Below, piece by piece: positions 19,784-29,300 of a stretch of 61,027 bases of DNA. The notes under the pieces were generated by a model. The model searched no databases and was not told the origin of the DNA. It saw only the letters and a list, made by a program, of their open reading frames with translations. Position numbers and translations under genes: made by a program. The stretch comes from Sphingopyxis granuli NBRC 100800. GTDB taxonomy: Bacteria; Pseudomonadota; Alphaproteobacteria; Sphingomonadales; Sphingomonadaceae. How positions within the stretch are numbered: the first letter of the stretch is position 1; each line of letters begins with the position of its first letter. Location of the stretch: contig NZ_BCUA01000016.1 of NCBI RefSeq assembly GCF_001591045.1, positions 1 to 61,027 of the forward strand, given 5' to 3'.

Positions 19784-21078
19784 CACTCGGGCTTCCAGTC
19801 GGGGCCGAACTTGGCCCGTTGTTCGGCAAGCATCTGTTCGCATTGTTCCTGAAGATGCCAGGGCATGTGCTCGAACACATCCTCGAACATGGTTTCGAAG
19901 GGCTGGTGCATGCCGTGCCCCAAAATTCCAAGTTTTTCAGACTGTTTCTGGGACGTCTTTATCAGATCGTCGAGTTCCTGCTTCAACGCTTCGTGACGCT
20001 CGCCGTCCCATTCGCCGAGCGTTTCGAGATGCTGGCGCAACCGCATGATCGGATCGCCGAACGGCCAGGCGCTGGCCTCCTGCGCCGCGCGATAGGCATT
20101 CGGGTCGTCGGAGGTGCTGTGCCCCTCGGCGCGATAGGTGAAATGTTCGATCAGCGTCGGGCCGTTGTTCGTCCGCGCGCGGTCCGCGGCCCACTGGGTC
20201 GCGGCATAGACCGCGAGCGGATCGTTGCCGTCGACACGCAGTCCGGCGATGCCATAGCCGACCGCGCGCGCCGCGAAGGTGGTGCGCTCACCGCCGGCGA
20301 AACCCGAAAAGCTGGAGATCGCCCACTGATTGTTGACGACGTTGAAGATGACCGGCGCATTGTAGACGGTCGCGAAGGTCAGCGCCGAGTGGAAGTCGCC
20401 CTCGGCCGACGATCCCTCGCCGCACCATGTCGTCGCGATGCGGCTGTCGCCCTTCGAGGCGGACGCCATCGCCCAGCCCACCGCCTGCGGATATTGGGTC
20501 GCCAGATTGCCCGAGACGCTGAAGAAGCCGTAGTCGGGCGCCGAATACATGATCGGAAGCTGGCGCCCGAGCAGATGGTCGCCGCGATTCGAATAAATCT
20601 GGTTCATCATCTGGACCAGCGGATAGTCGCGCGCGATCAATATGCCCTGCTGGCGATAGCTGGGGAACACCATGTCGGCGCGGTCGATCGCCATCGTCGA
20701 GGCCACCGAGGTCGCCTCTTCGCCGGTCGATTTCATGTAGAAGCTGGTCTTGCCCTGCCGCTGCGCGCGGAACATGCGGTCGTCGAACGCCCGCACCGTC
20801 ATCATGTAGCGCAGCATCGTGCGCAGCCGCTCGGGCGCCAGCTTCGGATCCCACGGTCCTTTCGCCTGCCCGTCGAAGTCGAGCACGCGCACCAGGCCGT
20901 AACACAGGTCGCGCATCGCGTCGGGTTTCGTCGCCTCGCCGGGGCGCGGCGTGGCATCGACGGCAGGAACCGGAACGTCGCTGAAGTCGGGGGTATCGCC
21001 GGGGCGATAGCACGGTTCGGGAATATGGAGCGACAGCGGCGGCAGATTGCCCGCCGGGCGCCGAGGCGTCTCAGGCAT
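19783..21078 (-). CDS. bkdA1: Branched-chain 2-oxoacid dehydrogenase E1 alpha
   Basis: A 431-residue E1 alpha subunit with the roughly 60-residue N-terminal extension usual for BCKDH rather than PDH. The ThDP/Mg motif runs from WCGEGSSAEGDFH to VVNNQWAIS. The phosphorylation-loop-like segment YRAEGHSTSDDPNAYR is conserved. First gene of the operon; GGGAAGAAG precedes the ATG. Upstream lies a perfect inverted repeat that may be its operator. Confidence 0.94.
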   Translation of the reverse strand: MPETPRRPAGNLPPLSLHIPEPCYRPGDTPDFSDVPVPAVDATPRPGEATKPDAMRDLCYGLVRVLDFDGQAKGPWDPKLAPERLRTMLRYMMTVRAFDDRMFRAQRQGKTSFYMKSTGEEATSVASTMAIDRADMVFPSYRQQGILIARDYPLVQMMNQIYSNRGDHLLGRQLPIMYSAPDYGFFSVSGNLATQYPQAVGWAMASASKGDSRIATTWCGEGSSAEGDFHSALTFATVYNAPVIFNVVNNQWAISSFSGFAGGERTTFAARAVGYGIAGLRVDGNDPLAVYAATQWAADRARTNNGPTLIEHFTYRAEGHSTSDDPNAYRAAQEASAWPFGDPIMRLRQHLETLGEWDGERHEALKQELDDLIKTSQKQSEKLGILGHGMHQPFETMFEDVFEHMPWHLQEQCEQMLAEQRAKFGPDWKPE

Positions 21079-21128
21079 GTCTTCTTCCCTTCGACGCGAA
21101 TCACGCGCCTTTTAGTTATATTTCAATG

Positions 21129-21153
21129 CGGCGACATATTATTACTGTCGCCG
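21129..21153. promoter_or_regulatory. Inverted repeat upstream of the bkd operon
   Basis: CGGCGACA (21129-21136) and TGTCGCCG (21146-21153) are perfect 8-bp arms around an AT-only-like nine-base loop. It lies in the 95-base gap between the thyA stop and the bkdA1 start, about 51 bases upstream of bkdA1. With no T-run it is a poor intrinsic terminator, so an operator for the bkd operon is as likely as a thyA 3' hairpin. Confidence 0.5.
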
Positions 21154-21173
21154 ATCCATTGCAATGCCTGCGA

Positions 21174-22109
21174 TCAGACCGCGACGGGCGCCGGAATATG
21201 CGCCTGCGGCGCATAGGCCTCGACCGCGAAATCCTCGAAGCGATAGGCGAAGATGCTTTCCGGCCGCCGCAGGATGCGCAGCTTCGGCGCGCCGGCCGGG
21301 GTCCGCCGTAACTGCTCTTCGACGAGTGCGGCGTGGTTGAGATAGAGATGCACGTCGCCGCCGGTCCACACCAGTTCGTGCGCGTGCAGGTCGCATTGCT
21401 GCGCGATCATCCGCGTCAGCAGCGCCGCCTCGAATATGTTGAACGCGAAGCCGAGCCCCAGGTCGCACGAGCGCTGGAACAGCAGGCACGATAATCCGCC
21501 GTCGCTGCGCACATGGAACTGATAGGTCATGTGGCACGGCGGCAAGGCCATGCGATCGAGGTCGGCGACGTTCCAGCCGGTGAAGATGTGCCGCCGCGAC
21601 CCGGGATTGCTGCGCAGCGAATCGATCAGCGCCGCAATCTGGTCGTGCCCCTTTTCGGCCCGGCGGAACAGACCATCCCCCGCGGGCTCGTAGCGCGGCC
21701 AGTTCACCCATTGATGGCCGTAGACGGGACCGAGGTCGCCCCACGCCGCCGCGAAATCGGAATCCGAAAGGATGCGCGCTTCGAAATCCTCCGCGCCGAT
21801 ATCTTCGCCGGTCTCGCGGCGATAGCGATCGAGCGGCCAGTCGGTCCAGATCCGCACCCCCTGCGCGACCAGCGGGCGGATGTTGGTGTCGCCGGTCAGG
21901 AACCACAGCATCTCGCGCAGCGCGGTTTTCCAATAGACCCGCTTGGTGGTGAGCAGCGGGATCGCATCGTCGGCGAGCGAGAATCGCATCGTCTCGCCGA
22001 ACAGCGAGCGCGTGCCGACGCCGGTGCGGTCGACCCGCTCGTCGCCTTCGACCCAGATTCGGCGCATCAGGTCGAGATATTGCAGTTCATAATGGATGGA
22101 ATCGGGCAA
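21174..22109 (-). CDS. thyA: Thymidylate synthase
   Basis: A 311-residue ThyA that methylates dUMP to dTMP with 5,10-methylene-THF. The active-site cysteine is in LPPCHMTYQFHV. Other family blocks are LLTTKRVYWKTALREMLWFL, QRSCDLGLGFAFNI and GDVHLYLNH. The start codon appears to be TTG at 22109, with AGGAG six bases upstream. It is somewhat longer than the 264-residue E. coli enzyme because of an insertion around residues 105-150, as in other long-form ThyA. Confidence 0.94.
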   Translation of the reverse strand: MPDSIHYELQYLDLMRRIWVEGDERVDRTGVGTRSLFGETMRFSLADDAIPLLTTKRVYWKTALREMLWFLTGDTNIRPLVAQGVRIWTDWPLDRYRRETGEDIGAEDFEARILSDSDFAAAWGDLGPVYGHQWVNWPRYEPAGDGLFRRAEKGHDQIAALIDSLRSNPGSRRHIFTGWNVADLDRMALPPCHMTYQFHVRSDGGLSCLLFQRSCDLGLGFAFNIFEAALLTRMIAQQCDLHAHELVWTGGDVHLYLNHAALVEEQLRRTPAGAPKLRILRRPESIFAYRFEDFAVEAYAPQAHIPAPVAV

Positions 22110-22243
22110 GACCTGCTCCTGTGTTGCGGGCTCCAGTGCTAAGCGCCCGACGGGGGGACGGCAAGGGCGGCAGCAGCCATGACCCTCCGTTACGGCGCAG
22201 ATGCCGATTGGAGCGCCGGACGCCGCGCCGCATAGACGGCGCG

Positions 22244-22669
22244 ATGAATCTCTCCGATCCGCTTGGCAACGGGGCCGACATGGCCGCGACCGGCTTCGTG
22301 CAATGCGCGGACGAGGACGATGTCGCGCGCCACCTGCTGCGCCCGTCCTTCAGCAGCGACGGCGAAACCGTCCAGTTGCTGGCCTTCGATGGCCATGCGC
22401 GGCTGATTTCCGCCGAACGGATCGAAGCGACACTGTCGGGGCGCTGCACCATTCCCCCGATGCGTTGGCGAAGGCTGCTCGGCCCGGCGGTGACCGGCGT
22501 GCTGATGGCGCACAACCATCCCTCGGGCGTCGCCTGGCCCAGCGAAGGCGACCTCGCCTGCACCCGCGCGGTTTCGCGGCTCCTTCGTCCGATGGGGATC
22601 GATCTGTTCGACCATCTGATCTTCGTCGACAGCGGTCATTTCAGCTTTCGCCGCGCGCACCTGCTGTAG
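22244..22669 (+). CDS. Short RadC-like JAB/MPN domain protein
   Basis: A 141-residue protein. The JAB/MPN metal-site motif MAHNHPSGVAWPSEGD is near residues 87-102, and the RadC-like ending DHLIFVDSGHFSFR is present. The N-terminal helix-hairpin-helix region of full RadC (about 220 residues) is missing. RadC-like JAB proteins are often linked to mobile DNA, but this one lies just outside the island, upstream of tRNA-Pro. The ATG at 22244 was chosen; an upstream in-frame start at 22121 gives an arginine-rich, unlikely extension. Activity is uncertain. Confidence 0.75.
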   Translation: MNLSDPLGNGADMAATGFVQCADEDDVARHLLRPSFSSDGETVQLLAFDGHARLISAERIEATLSGRCTIPPMRWRRLLGPAVTGVLMAHNHPSGVAWPSEGDLACTRAVSRLLRPMGIDLFDHLIFVDSGHFSFRRAHLL

Positions 22670-22766
22670 GTGCCGATTCTGGTGCGATTGCCGCTTGCAG
22701 TTCCTGGGCGGCGCGTCTAGAGGACCGCCCTGCCTTCGCGCCGCTTCGTCGGCGCTGGAGATCGGT

Positions 22767-22843
22767 CGGGGAGTAGCTCAGCCTGGTAGAGCACTGTCTT
22801 CGGGAGGCAGGGGCCGGAGGTTCGAATCCTCTCTCCCCGACCA
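22767..22843 (+). tRNA. tRNA-Pro (CGG), island integration site
   Basis: A complete cloverleaf. Acceptor CGGGGAG pairs with CTCCCCG. The anticodon stem CTGTC/GGCAG encloses loop TTCGGGA, giving anticodon CGG. The T-arm is GGAGG-TTCGAAT-CCTCT and CCA is encoded at 22841-22843. The last 20 bases of the gene plus four downstream bases recur at 46407-46430. Confidence 0.96.
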
Positions 22844-22847
22844 GTTT
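22824..22847. repeat. Left attachment site (attL) of the island
   Basis: A 24-base sequence covering the 3' end of tRNA-Pro plus GTTT, identical to 46407-46430. Insertion keeps the tRNA intact because the element supplies the same 3' end. Confidence 0.9.
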
Positions 22848-22848
22848 C

Positions 22849-22857
22849 TTTAGAGAT
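22849..22857. repeat. 9-bp terminal inverted repeat, left
   Basis: TTTAGAGAT lies one base inside attL. Its exact reverse complement occurs at 46390-46398, eight bases inside attR. It may be an integrase or excisionase binding site. Confidence 0.4.
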
Positions 22858-22988
22858 TGCAAAGTCCAGAAAAACCAAGATTTTCTGCGGCCTGGGGCCG
22901 TTTGTGCCATACAGTTGTGTGATAGTCCAGTGTTAGACGAATCGCGCGCCTTAACCGCCCAATTTTCGTTCCCGGCGCAGGGGATGAC

Positions 22989-23609
22989 TTAGATAAGTCG
23001 GGGCTGCCCTTCCGAATCTTTGCGTCCCCGTTTTTGACGGTGCTTGAAGAGCCAAGGCGGCTCCGGATTGTCCATTGCCCACAACCCTCGCCGGTCACGC
23101 CGGGCATCGTCTTGCGCCGCGAAATATTCGGCCTCGCGATCAAACGCATATTGCTCGGTCACCCAAGCCCACCCGTTCACGATCATCTCGAGCTCGATAT
23201 TGCGCGTGACAGGGCGCGCGCGCTTGACTGAACCACCGCCCCGCTTGCCTGCGTGATAATAGTCGACCGTGCCGACATCCATTTGCTCGGTCAGAAATGC
23301 CATGCACAAAATCCGCTTGTAAGGATCGATGGGCCGGTAGCCAGTCGACTCTTTGCCAACTGGGTCCAAGCGAAGCTCCTTATTTGCGATAAGGCCTAGC
23401 AAAAAATCTCGGGCTTCCGGTCCGAACGGTTGCCCCATTTCGGGGGCGTCGATAAACGCAAAGCGGAAGGAAACGCGTTCCACCCAAGCCTGCCGATAGG
23501 GATGCCAGACGTTTGCCAAGAAGCCGTCGCCGTCGAAGACCTTTCGGACGGCTGCCTTCAGCACCTCATCTGGACCTGCAGGGCCTGGATCATCGGGAAC
23601 GATGATCAT
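22989..23609 (-). CDS. Staphylococcal nuclease-like (SNase) protein
   Basis: A 206-residue thermonuclease-fold protein. Metal- and phosphate-site motifs are VFDGDGF (residues 24-30), FRFAFIDAPEMGQPFGPEA (49-67, with D54 and E57), and YKRIL. The C-terminal signature GWAWVTEQYAFDREAEYFAAQDDARRDRRGLW is intact. SNase domains cleave DNA and RNA with calcium. No signal peptide is seen, so it probably acts in the cytoplasm. It overlaps the end of the upstream TPR gene by about 20 bases, so the two form one unit. Confidence 0.85.
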   Translation of the reverse strand: MIIVPDDPGPAGPDEVLKAAVRKVFDGDGFLANVWHPYRQAWVERVSFRFAFIDAPEMGQPFGPEARDFLLGLIANKELRLDPVGKESTGYRPIDPYKRILCMAFLTEQMDVGTVDYYHAGKRGGGSVKRARPVTRNIELEMIVNGWAWVTEQYAFDREAEYFAAQDDARRDRRGLWAMDNPEPPWLFKHRQKRGRKDSEGQPRLI

Positions 23610-24735
23610 GCTGGCCTTCCCGGGCCATTGCGGCGCGACCCTTATTCTGCGGCGTTTGCGCGGGCTTCGAGCGCGTCGCGGATGGAGATTTTACAGGCCA
23701 ACGCCGCAGCCAAGCAAAGCGTTCGGGATCCTGTCGAAGCAGGAATTCACGAATACGCTGCTGTTCCGGAATGGAAGCGTGCATCAGCAACCCTCGCAAT
23801 TCACCATCGATCGCATGGCGCGACGCTCCGAGGCTCTCAGCCTTTGCATACCATTCGTGCCCTGCAGCGAGGTCTCCAAGCTCGATGTGGACCGCGCCCA
23901 GCAAAGTGCACGGTCTATAGTTGCTTGAGGTCAGTCGATGCGCTTCGCTGGCGAGCGCCTTGGCCTCGTCGAGGCGGCGTAGGTCACGCATTGCTCCGCC
24001 GCGCGTCGTTGCCAAGGCCGACCTGATTTTAGGATTTGACCCGACCTTTGCCAATGCCGCATCGGTCAGGCGTAAGGCTCGCTCCGGTTCGCCAGCCTTA
24101 CGCCAATGCCCGCTCGCATTCACGGCATTCCACGTATCACCACTGTCTTCCCAAGCTTTGGTCAGGGCTGCGGCTTCCAATGCATGCCAAGCTCTCTGCA
24201 GCTCGTCGGTCCAGCAGTAATCGGCCTTTGCCTTGAGCCATGCGAGGTCCTTGGCTTCGAGGCGTTGGCCATTGGCGACTTGCCTTAGAAGAGCCATTGC
24301 GCGCGGATAATCTTCGCTTTCGATATATCCCACGCCGAAGCGCTGTCGCAGCTCCTTGGCCTCTCGCTTTCGACGGAGTGCCGGATCGTTCGCCATGGCG
24401 GCAAAGGTCGCCTTAACTGCTGCCGCCCTGGCCTCAGTGCGTTCCGCCAATTCTGCCGCATCCTTCACGGCCTTGGCCGAAGCCTCCTCAATGCGCGCTG
24501 CCTGTTCCGCTCCGGCTTGGGCCCGAAATTCTGCCAAGGTTGCCTTACCTTCGGCCCAATTGACGAGTGCATGCAAGCCCGTCGCGGCGAGATATTCTCG
24601 CTGCAAGGCCGTCACCTGCTCCCCAGCCTCAATTTTCAGAAGAATCCCATTCAACCGGGCGCCCAACTGAGCCGCGCCGGGGAGGTCCTCCAGGAAATAG
24701 CGTTTTGCCAAAGCGGCGTGCAGAGTTCGTGTCAT
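23590..24735 (-). CDS. TPR-repeat protein paired with the SNase
   Basis: A 381-residue, almost wholly helical protein. The N-terminal half is Ala/Glu-rich and coiled-coil-like (residues 60-130). The C-terminal half has TPR-type helix pairs such as PERALRLTDAALAKVG, RLDEAKALASEAHRL and YRPCTLLGAVHIELGDLAAGHEWYAKAESLG. The tail is basic. No catalytic motif is visible. It overlaps the SNase gene by 20 bases, so it is probably its partner or scaffold. The ATG at 24735 is preferred; an upstream in-frame ATG at 24810 would add 25 residues. Confidence 0.7.
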   Translation of the reverse strand: MTRTLHAALAKRYFLEDLPGAAQLGARLNGILLKIEAGEQVTALQREYLAATGLHALVNWAEGKATLAEFRAQAGAEQAARIEEASAKAVKDAAELAERTEARAAAVKATFAAMANDPALRRKREAKELRQRFGVGYIESEDYPRAMALLRQVANGQRLEAKDLAWLKAKADYCWTDELQRAWHALEAAALTKAWEDSGDTWNAVNASGHWRKAGEPERALRLTDAALAKVGSNPKIRSALATTRGGAMRDLRRLDEAKALASEAHRLTSSNYRPCTLLGAVHIELGDLAAGHEWYAKAESLGASRHAIDGELRGLLMHASIPEQQRIREFLLRQDPERFAWLRRWPVKSPSATRSKPAQTPQNKGRAAMAREGQHDHRSR

Positions 24736-24907
24736 GGCCCATTTTACATTCGTGGTCCGGCGCGACGAGAAACTCTTCGCTCCGATATCGTGCACCGTTC
24801 TATGTAACACGTTGGCCTAATTCATCTCTTAACGTTTCAATGGTCTGGGGGGCAGCCTGACTGAACTCATCTCGGCGTCCACCAATCCGGCAGCAGGCCA
24901 CCTTGCT

Positions 24908-26263
24908 TTGTCCCACTTCCCGCTCCATCTGCAAGCAATGACCAGCATTGTCCATCGCGGCCACGTGGAACTCGGTGACACCGAGCTCGGCGCCACTCTC
25001 ACTCTTGAGCCGGGACGCGTTACGCTAGATATCGCAAGCACCAATCAGGCACATACGATGCCAGAGAGCATTGATATCATTCGATTCAGAAGTAACACCG
25101 GCTATTTCACGTTAACCGATCTGTTCCGTCTGAATCACAATATGCGACTCGGTGTCGGCGGACTGTCCACCTACAGTGCTAGGCTCGCATTCGAGAGCGC
25201 TCACTTTCAGGATGAGAGCGAAATCAGGTCTCGCACCTGGGCTATAATCGTCGGCGATGTTGCGAAGATTTTGCACGTCAACGGGGTCGTCCAACAGATG
25301 ACCTTCCCCGAGGCTGGTGGCATGATTGTGAATTATACGGTTTCAGCTCCACCAGCTGTAGTCCTTGATTGTCCATCGGTCGGGCTCACTCTTCGGCTTT
25401 GCCAGCACATTAAATCGGGCGGAGATATGATCAACGGGCCGACCCTTACGCTCACCTATCCTATTGAAATTCTCTTCCAAGAGGAGGTGAGCGTCGATGT
25501 CGCCATCCAAAACATGCATAGGGTGCGGCAGGCATTTTCGTTAATCATGGGCCGCGTGCTGCCTATTACCAGCGCGTCCATTAGAATTCCCACTGAACGC
25601 AATCCGCACGAAGTTCCCATCCATGGTCTCGCGACAATCCACGTGGAAGAGAAGCCTGCGGAGCCCATCTTGTCGGCGATCACGCCAGAAGTTGTCGAAA
25701 CGATCATCGACCGTTGGCTGGCAAGATACGACGAGTTAGACGACGCAATCCGCCTGCACATGAGCGGCCTTGAACTACAAGACATCCCGAGCGAACTTCG
25801 GTTCCAGATTTTTGTTCAGGCATTGGAGGCGCTGCATCGGCGCACCGCGCCGTCATCCGCTGCGGCAATCGACAGCGCTCCCATCCTCGATACCCTCCGC
25901 GAACGCGGCGTTCCAAACGATGTCGTCGACCGGGTAAACGGCGTTCTGGCTCATGCGCACGAGCCGGGCCTGAGGCAGAGATTACGATACTACTGGGATA
26001 GCTTCACTTCGGAGCTAGCAACGCTGCGCCCCGCCGAGGGTCGTAGTGCGTTCATCGGTCGCGTGGCGGCAACCCGGAACCATTATGCACATCGAACCAA
26101 TCGTGACCACCAAGTACTGGAAGGCTCCGACCTCTGGGACGCCACTGAGACTGTAAAGGCGATCTCCCACATGGCGCTTCTCAGCCAGGTCGAAGGGAAC
26201 ACGGTAGGCATTGGGCAAACGATGCTAGACCGTCGCTTTGTGCAATATGTCATCCGGGGATAG
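24908..26263 (+). CDS. ApeA-like anti-phage protein with C-terminal HEPN domain
   Basis: About 451 residues from a TTG at 24908 (441 from the ATG at 24938; neither has a clear ribosome site). The N-terminal two thirds is beta-rich, and its opening (HRGHVELGDTELGATLTLEPGRVTLDI) resembles the ApeA N-terminal domain. The C-terminus carries the HEPN ribonuclease motif RX4H as RNHYAH (R390, H395 on the long form) within FIGRVAATRNHYAHRTNRD. ApeA proteins act in abortive phage infection, probably by cleaving RNA. The gene is transcribed divergently from the TPR/SNase pair and converges on hamB, 55 bases away. Family identity is by motif only. Confidence 0.75.
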   Translation: MSHFPLHLQAMTSIVHRGHVELGDTELGATLTLEPGRVTLDIASTNQAHTMPESIDIIRFRSNTGYFTLTDLFRLNHNMRLGVGGLSTYSARLAFESAHFQDESEIRSRTWAIIVGDVAKILHVNGVVQQMTFPEAGGMIVNYTVSAPPAVVLDCPSVGLTLRLCQHIKSGGDMINGPTLTLTYPIEILFQEEVSVDVAIQNMHRVRQAFSLIMGRVLPITSASIRIPTERNPHEVPIHGLATIHVEEKPAEPILSAITPEVVETIIDRWLARYDELDDAIRLHMSGLELQDIPSELRFQIFVQALEALHRRTAPSSAAAIDSAPILDTLRERGVPNDVVDRVNGVLAHAHEPGLRQRLRYYWDSFTSELATLRPAEGRSAFIGRVAATRNHYAHRTNRDHQVLEGSDLWDATETVKAISHMALLSQVEGNTVGIGQTMLDRRFVQYVIRG

Positions 26264-26318
26264 ACGAGCGATACAGACTAACTATTTCGGGGCGCACTAG
26301 CCATTATACTATAGGCAA

Positions 26319-29300
26319 TTATCCCCATCCTCCAAGCTCGGCAGCGACCCCAACGAAGTAGCTTGGCATGTGCGCCAACACAGCGCGCATGAGTTCCTCT
26401 TGTTGGCAGGCCGCCCGGACGCCTTGGCGGTCAATGACATCTCCCCAGACGACGCCCAGAAGGCTGGCGACATGCCGATCAGCAAAGCCAGCTTCGTGAA
26501 ACGCGATCATGGCGCGTTCGGTCAGACCGTATTTAACTTGCTTTTGAAGCAGTCCAACTCCCCCATGCAGGGCTTCGTCCACCTCCTCGGTTAGATCAGC
26601 GATCGATGCAATAATCATCGCAACATCAAAGCCGAATCCGCTTTCGCAAAGCGCAACAGCATCTTCGACAGTCACATGGTCGCGCCCGACCCGCACATTT
26701 GCCTCCACCAAAGCATCGAAGATTACGGCGTAAGATCTGCCCGCCACCCACTCCCGCAGAGCGCGGGGAATGATAGTCTGAACGCTAATGGCCTTAATAG
26801 CACGGGAGGTGGTGAAACGGAGCGCCAATGGAAAGATTTCGGCGAATAGACGGTTCTCTTGTAGTGCCGTCTGCAGGATCGCGAGATTCTCGTTGAGCCA
26901 GTTTTTGAGCTCGGCAATCGCAGCTGGTGGTAAAGGCGACCTTCGAATGAGTGCGCGCTGGTCGCCATCGGTGTTGGCCGCGATGGAATCTCCAATCGAT
27001 CGAAATACTTCGATGAGACGAACACGCGTTTCCTCGTCAGCGAGATGATAGGCCAATGTATTAGCTGCAAGTTCACCGGCTCTTGCCGCAGCGTCCTCCC
27101 CTTGGGAGAAGGTCATATTGGCGACGAGAAAGGCGGCAACGTTTTGGACAGCTCGCGCTCGACCTTCGATGAACCTACGGAATTCCCTTTCACTAATGTT
27201 AGGTTGCGCCGCAAGCGCTGCGGCTACCACCTCATTGATCCGGGCGGCATCGGCGAAGGCGAGATCAAGCCACTCAGGATGGATCTCTAGGGCGATAGGA
27301 GGCTGGCGCTGCTGATACGCATCGAAAACCGCAAGGATCGAGCTACGAGACGGCTCGGCGTTTTGAGCGTCGAGTAGATCGACAGCACGGTCCCACGCCC
27401 ACCGGCCTCCAAATTGCTGCCGCTGCTCATAAAGAGACGGTGTCGAGAAGATGACGCTCCCCTCGGTATGCATTCCTGCGCGACCAGCGCGGCCTATCAG
27501 ATTGTGGAAGTCGCGCACCAGTATCTGATCGGCGCCTTGGCGCGTCGTTGTGACGATCAGATATTTGAGCGGAAAGTTAACGCCCTGCGCCAAGGTCGAA
27601 GTGCAAATAACGAACTTAGCTAGCCCCTCTTTCATGGCGTATTCTATCGCGAGGCGGATGCCGTGGGGCGTGTCGGCATGATGAGCGAATATACCAAGCG
27701 CCGCTGCCCGCGTCGCCGACGCGCTTGCGCCAAGCTCAATTTCGCTGAGCGCCCGAATCTTCTCAACCTCGGCGGCATCCGATCCCTCGATAGGCCAATC
27801 GAGGTCCACGCCACGATCAACGATATCGACGGCACGCGAGCAGATTTTCGTAACGCTGGCTTTTAGGCCGCAGAAGATCGCAACGCTGCCGTTGCGAACG
27901 AGATGCAGGCCGAGAAAAAGACCAACGTCGCCGCCCGTTTTCTCGGGAAATTTGCGCTGGGTAGTTTCCTTGCCGCGTAGGGGCAATGCGATTTCTCCGA
28001 TAATGCGCGGCACGAAATATTCTCGCTCGGCCGGGTCCTCGGGTTTCACATATTCAAGCCGCCCGCGCTGGTCCTGCCAGCTCGCAAATGCGATGCTCTT
28101 GGTAGTCGGCAGCAAGCCCTCGGCGCCAACAACTGCATCGGCATCGCCGATCAACCATGCTGCAACATCCGGCGCGTTGCCAATCACAGCAGAGATGAGG
28201 ATGATTTGGGCCGCGGGGGGGAGTGTCATGCGCAGCGAGGTGAGAAGGAGTTCGTAGGTTGGCCCCCGCGTCATTCCGTCAAATTGATGCCCTTCGTCGT
28301 AAATCACCAGACCGATTCTCTCGGCGAGATCGGGCGCCCGGCGGAGCATGTAGAGCAGCTTTTCGGGCGTTACGATCAGCACCGAGTCGTTGGCGAACAG
28401 CGCATCAAGCGCGAGGTCGAACTGATAGGCGTCCGAAGCTTCGTCCAACCGAACATTCTCGCCGGCAAAGGCAGCGACCAAGTCGCCTCGGATGTCGTGG
28501 CATAGAGATCGATATGGGGCGACGATAACGGCGAGGTGCGCTCGGCCCGATAGAAATGCCGATCGGATGATAATTTCGGTGGCGCGAGTCTTGCCGGCGC
28601 TCGTCGGCATCTGAATGACCACGGAGCGACCCGCAAATACACCGGCATCCGCAATCCGTTGCTGGGCGGGCCAAAGCTCGATTGGAAAATGTGGCTTGCC
28701 GAGCGCCGGTTGCCAAACTGCCGGGGCCAAACCTGATGCTAACGGCAAGATAGTGCGCGCAGCGTTTCTGAGCTTTAGCGCACACAATGCCCCCGCGATA
28801 TCAGCGTAGAGCAATTCACGGGGCGAGCCCGATCGGTGGAAATACTCACGAAGAGCGCGGCAGACCGCGGCAACGCCATCAGCTTCCGTCTCAAAAGAGA
28901 AATAGTCGCTCAATGCCTGCAACAGGTCCCTTGTCATCGCTTGATGAGCGTGAGGCGCCTCAACGGGAACAAAACGGTTCTTAAGGATACAGTAGACCAG
29001 ATGGCCGAGGCCGCCCGCCAGGTCGAGATCGGGCTCCGCCATTTGCCGTATAATCACGGTTGCACTGCCGACATTCCCGGCAAGGTAATAGGCCGCAGCG
29101 CACAGGAGCGAAAACTCGATATCCAGATCAGAATCTAGCTGCGCGTTAAGGTAAGCATCGAAGAAGATTGAGGCGAAGCGCAGCACGTCTTGTGGATCTT
29201 CGTCAAATTCGCCCCAGCCGAGTGACTGGGGAAGAGCAGCCGGTGCAGCGGCCTCCGCTCCAAGTGTGTCGGCGACGGCGGCCGCAACGTCTCCAAGTAT

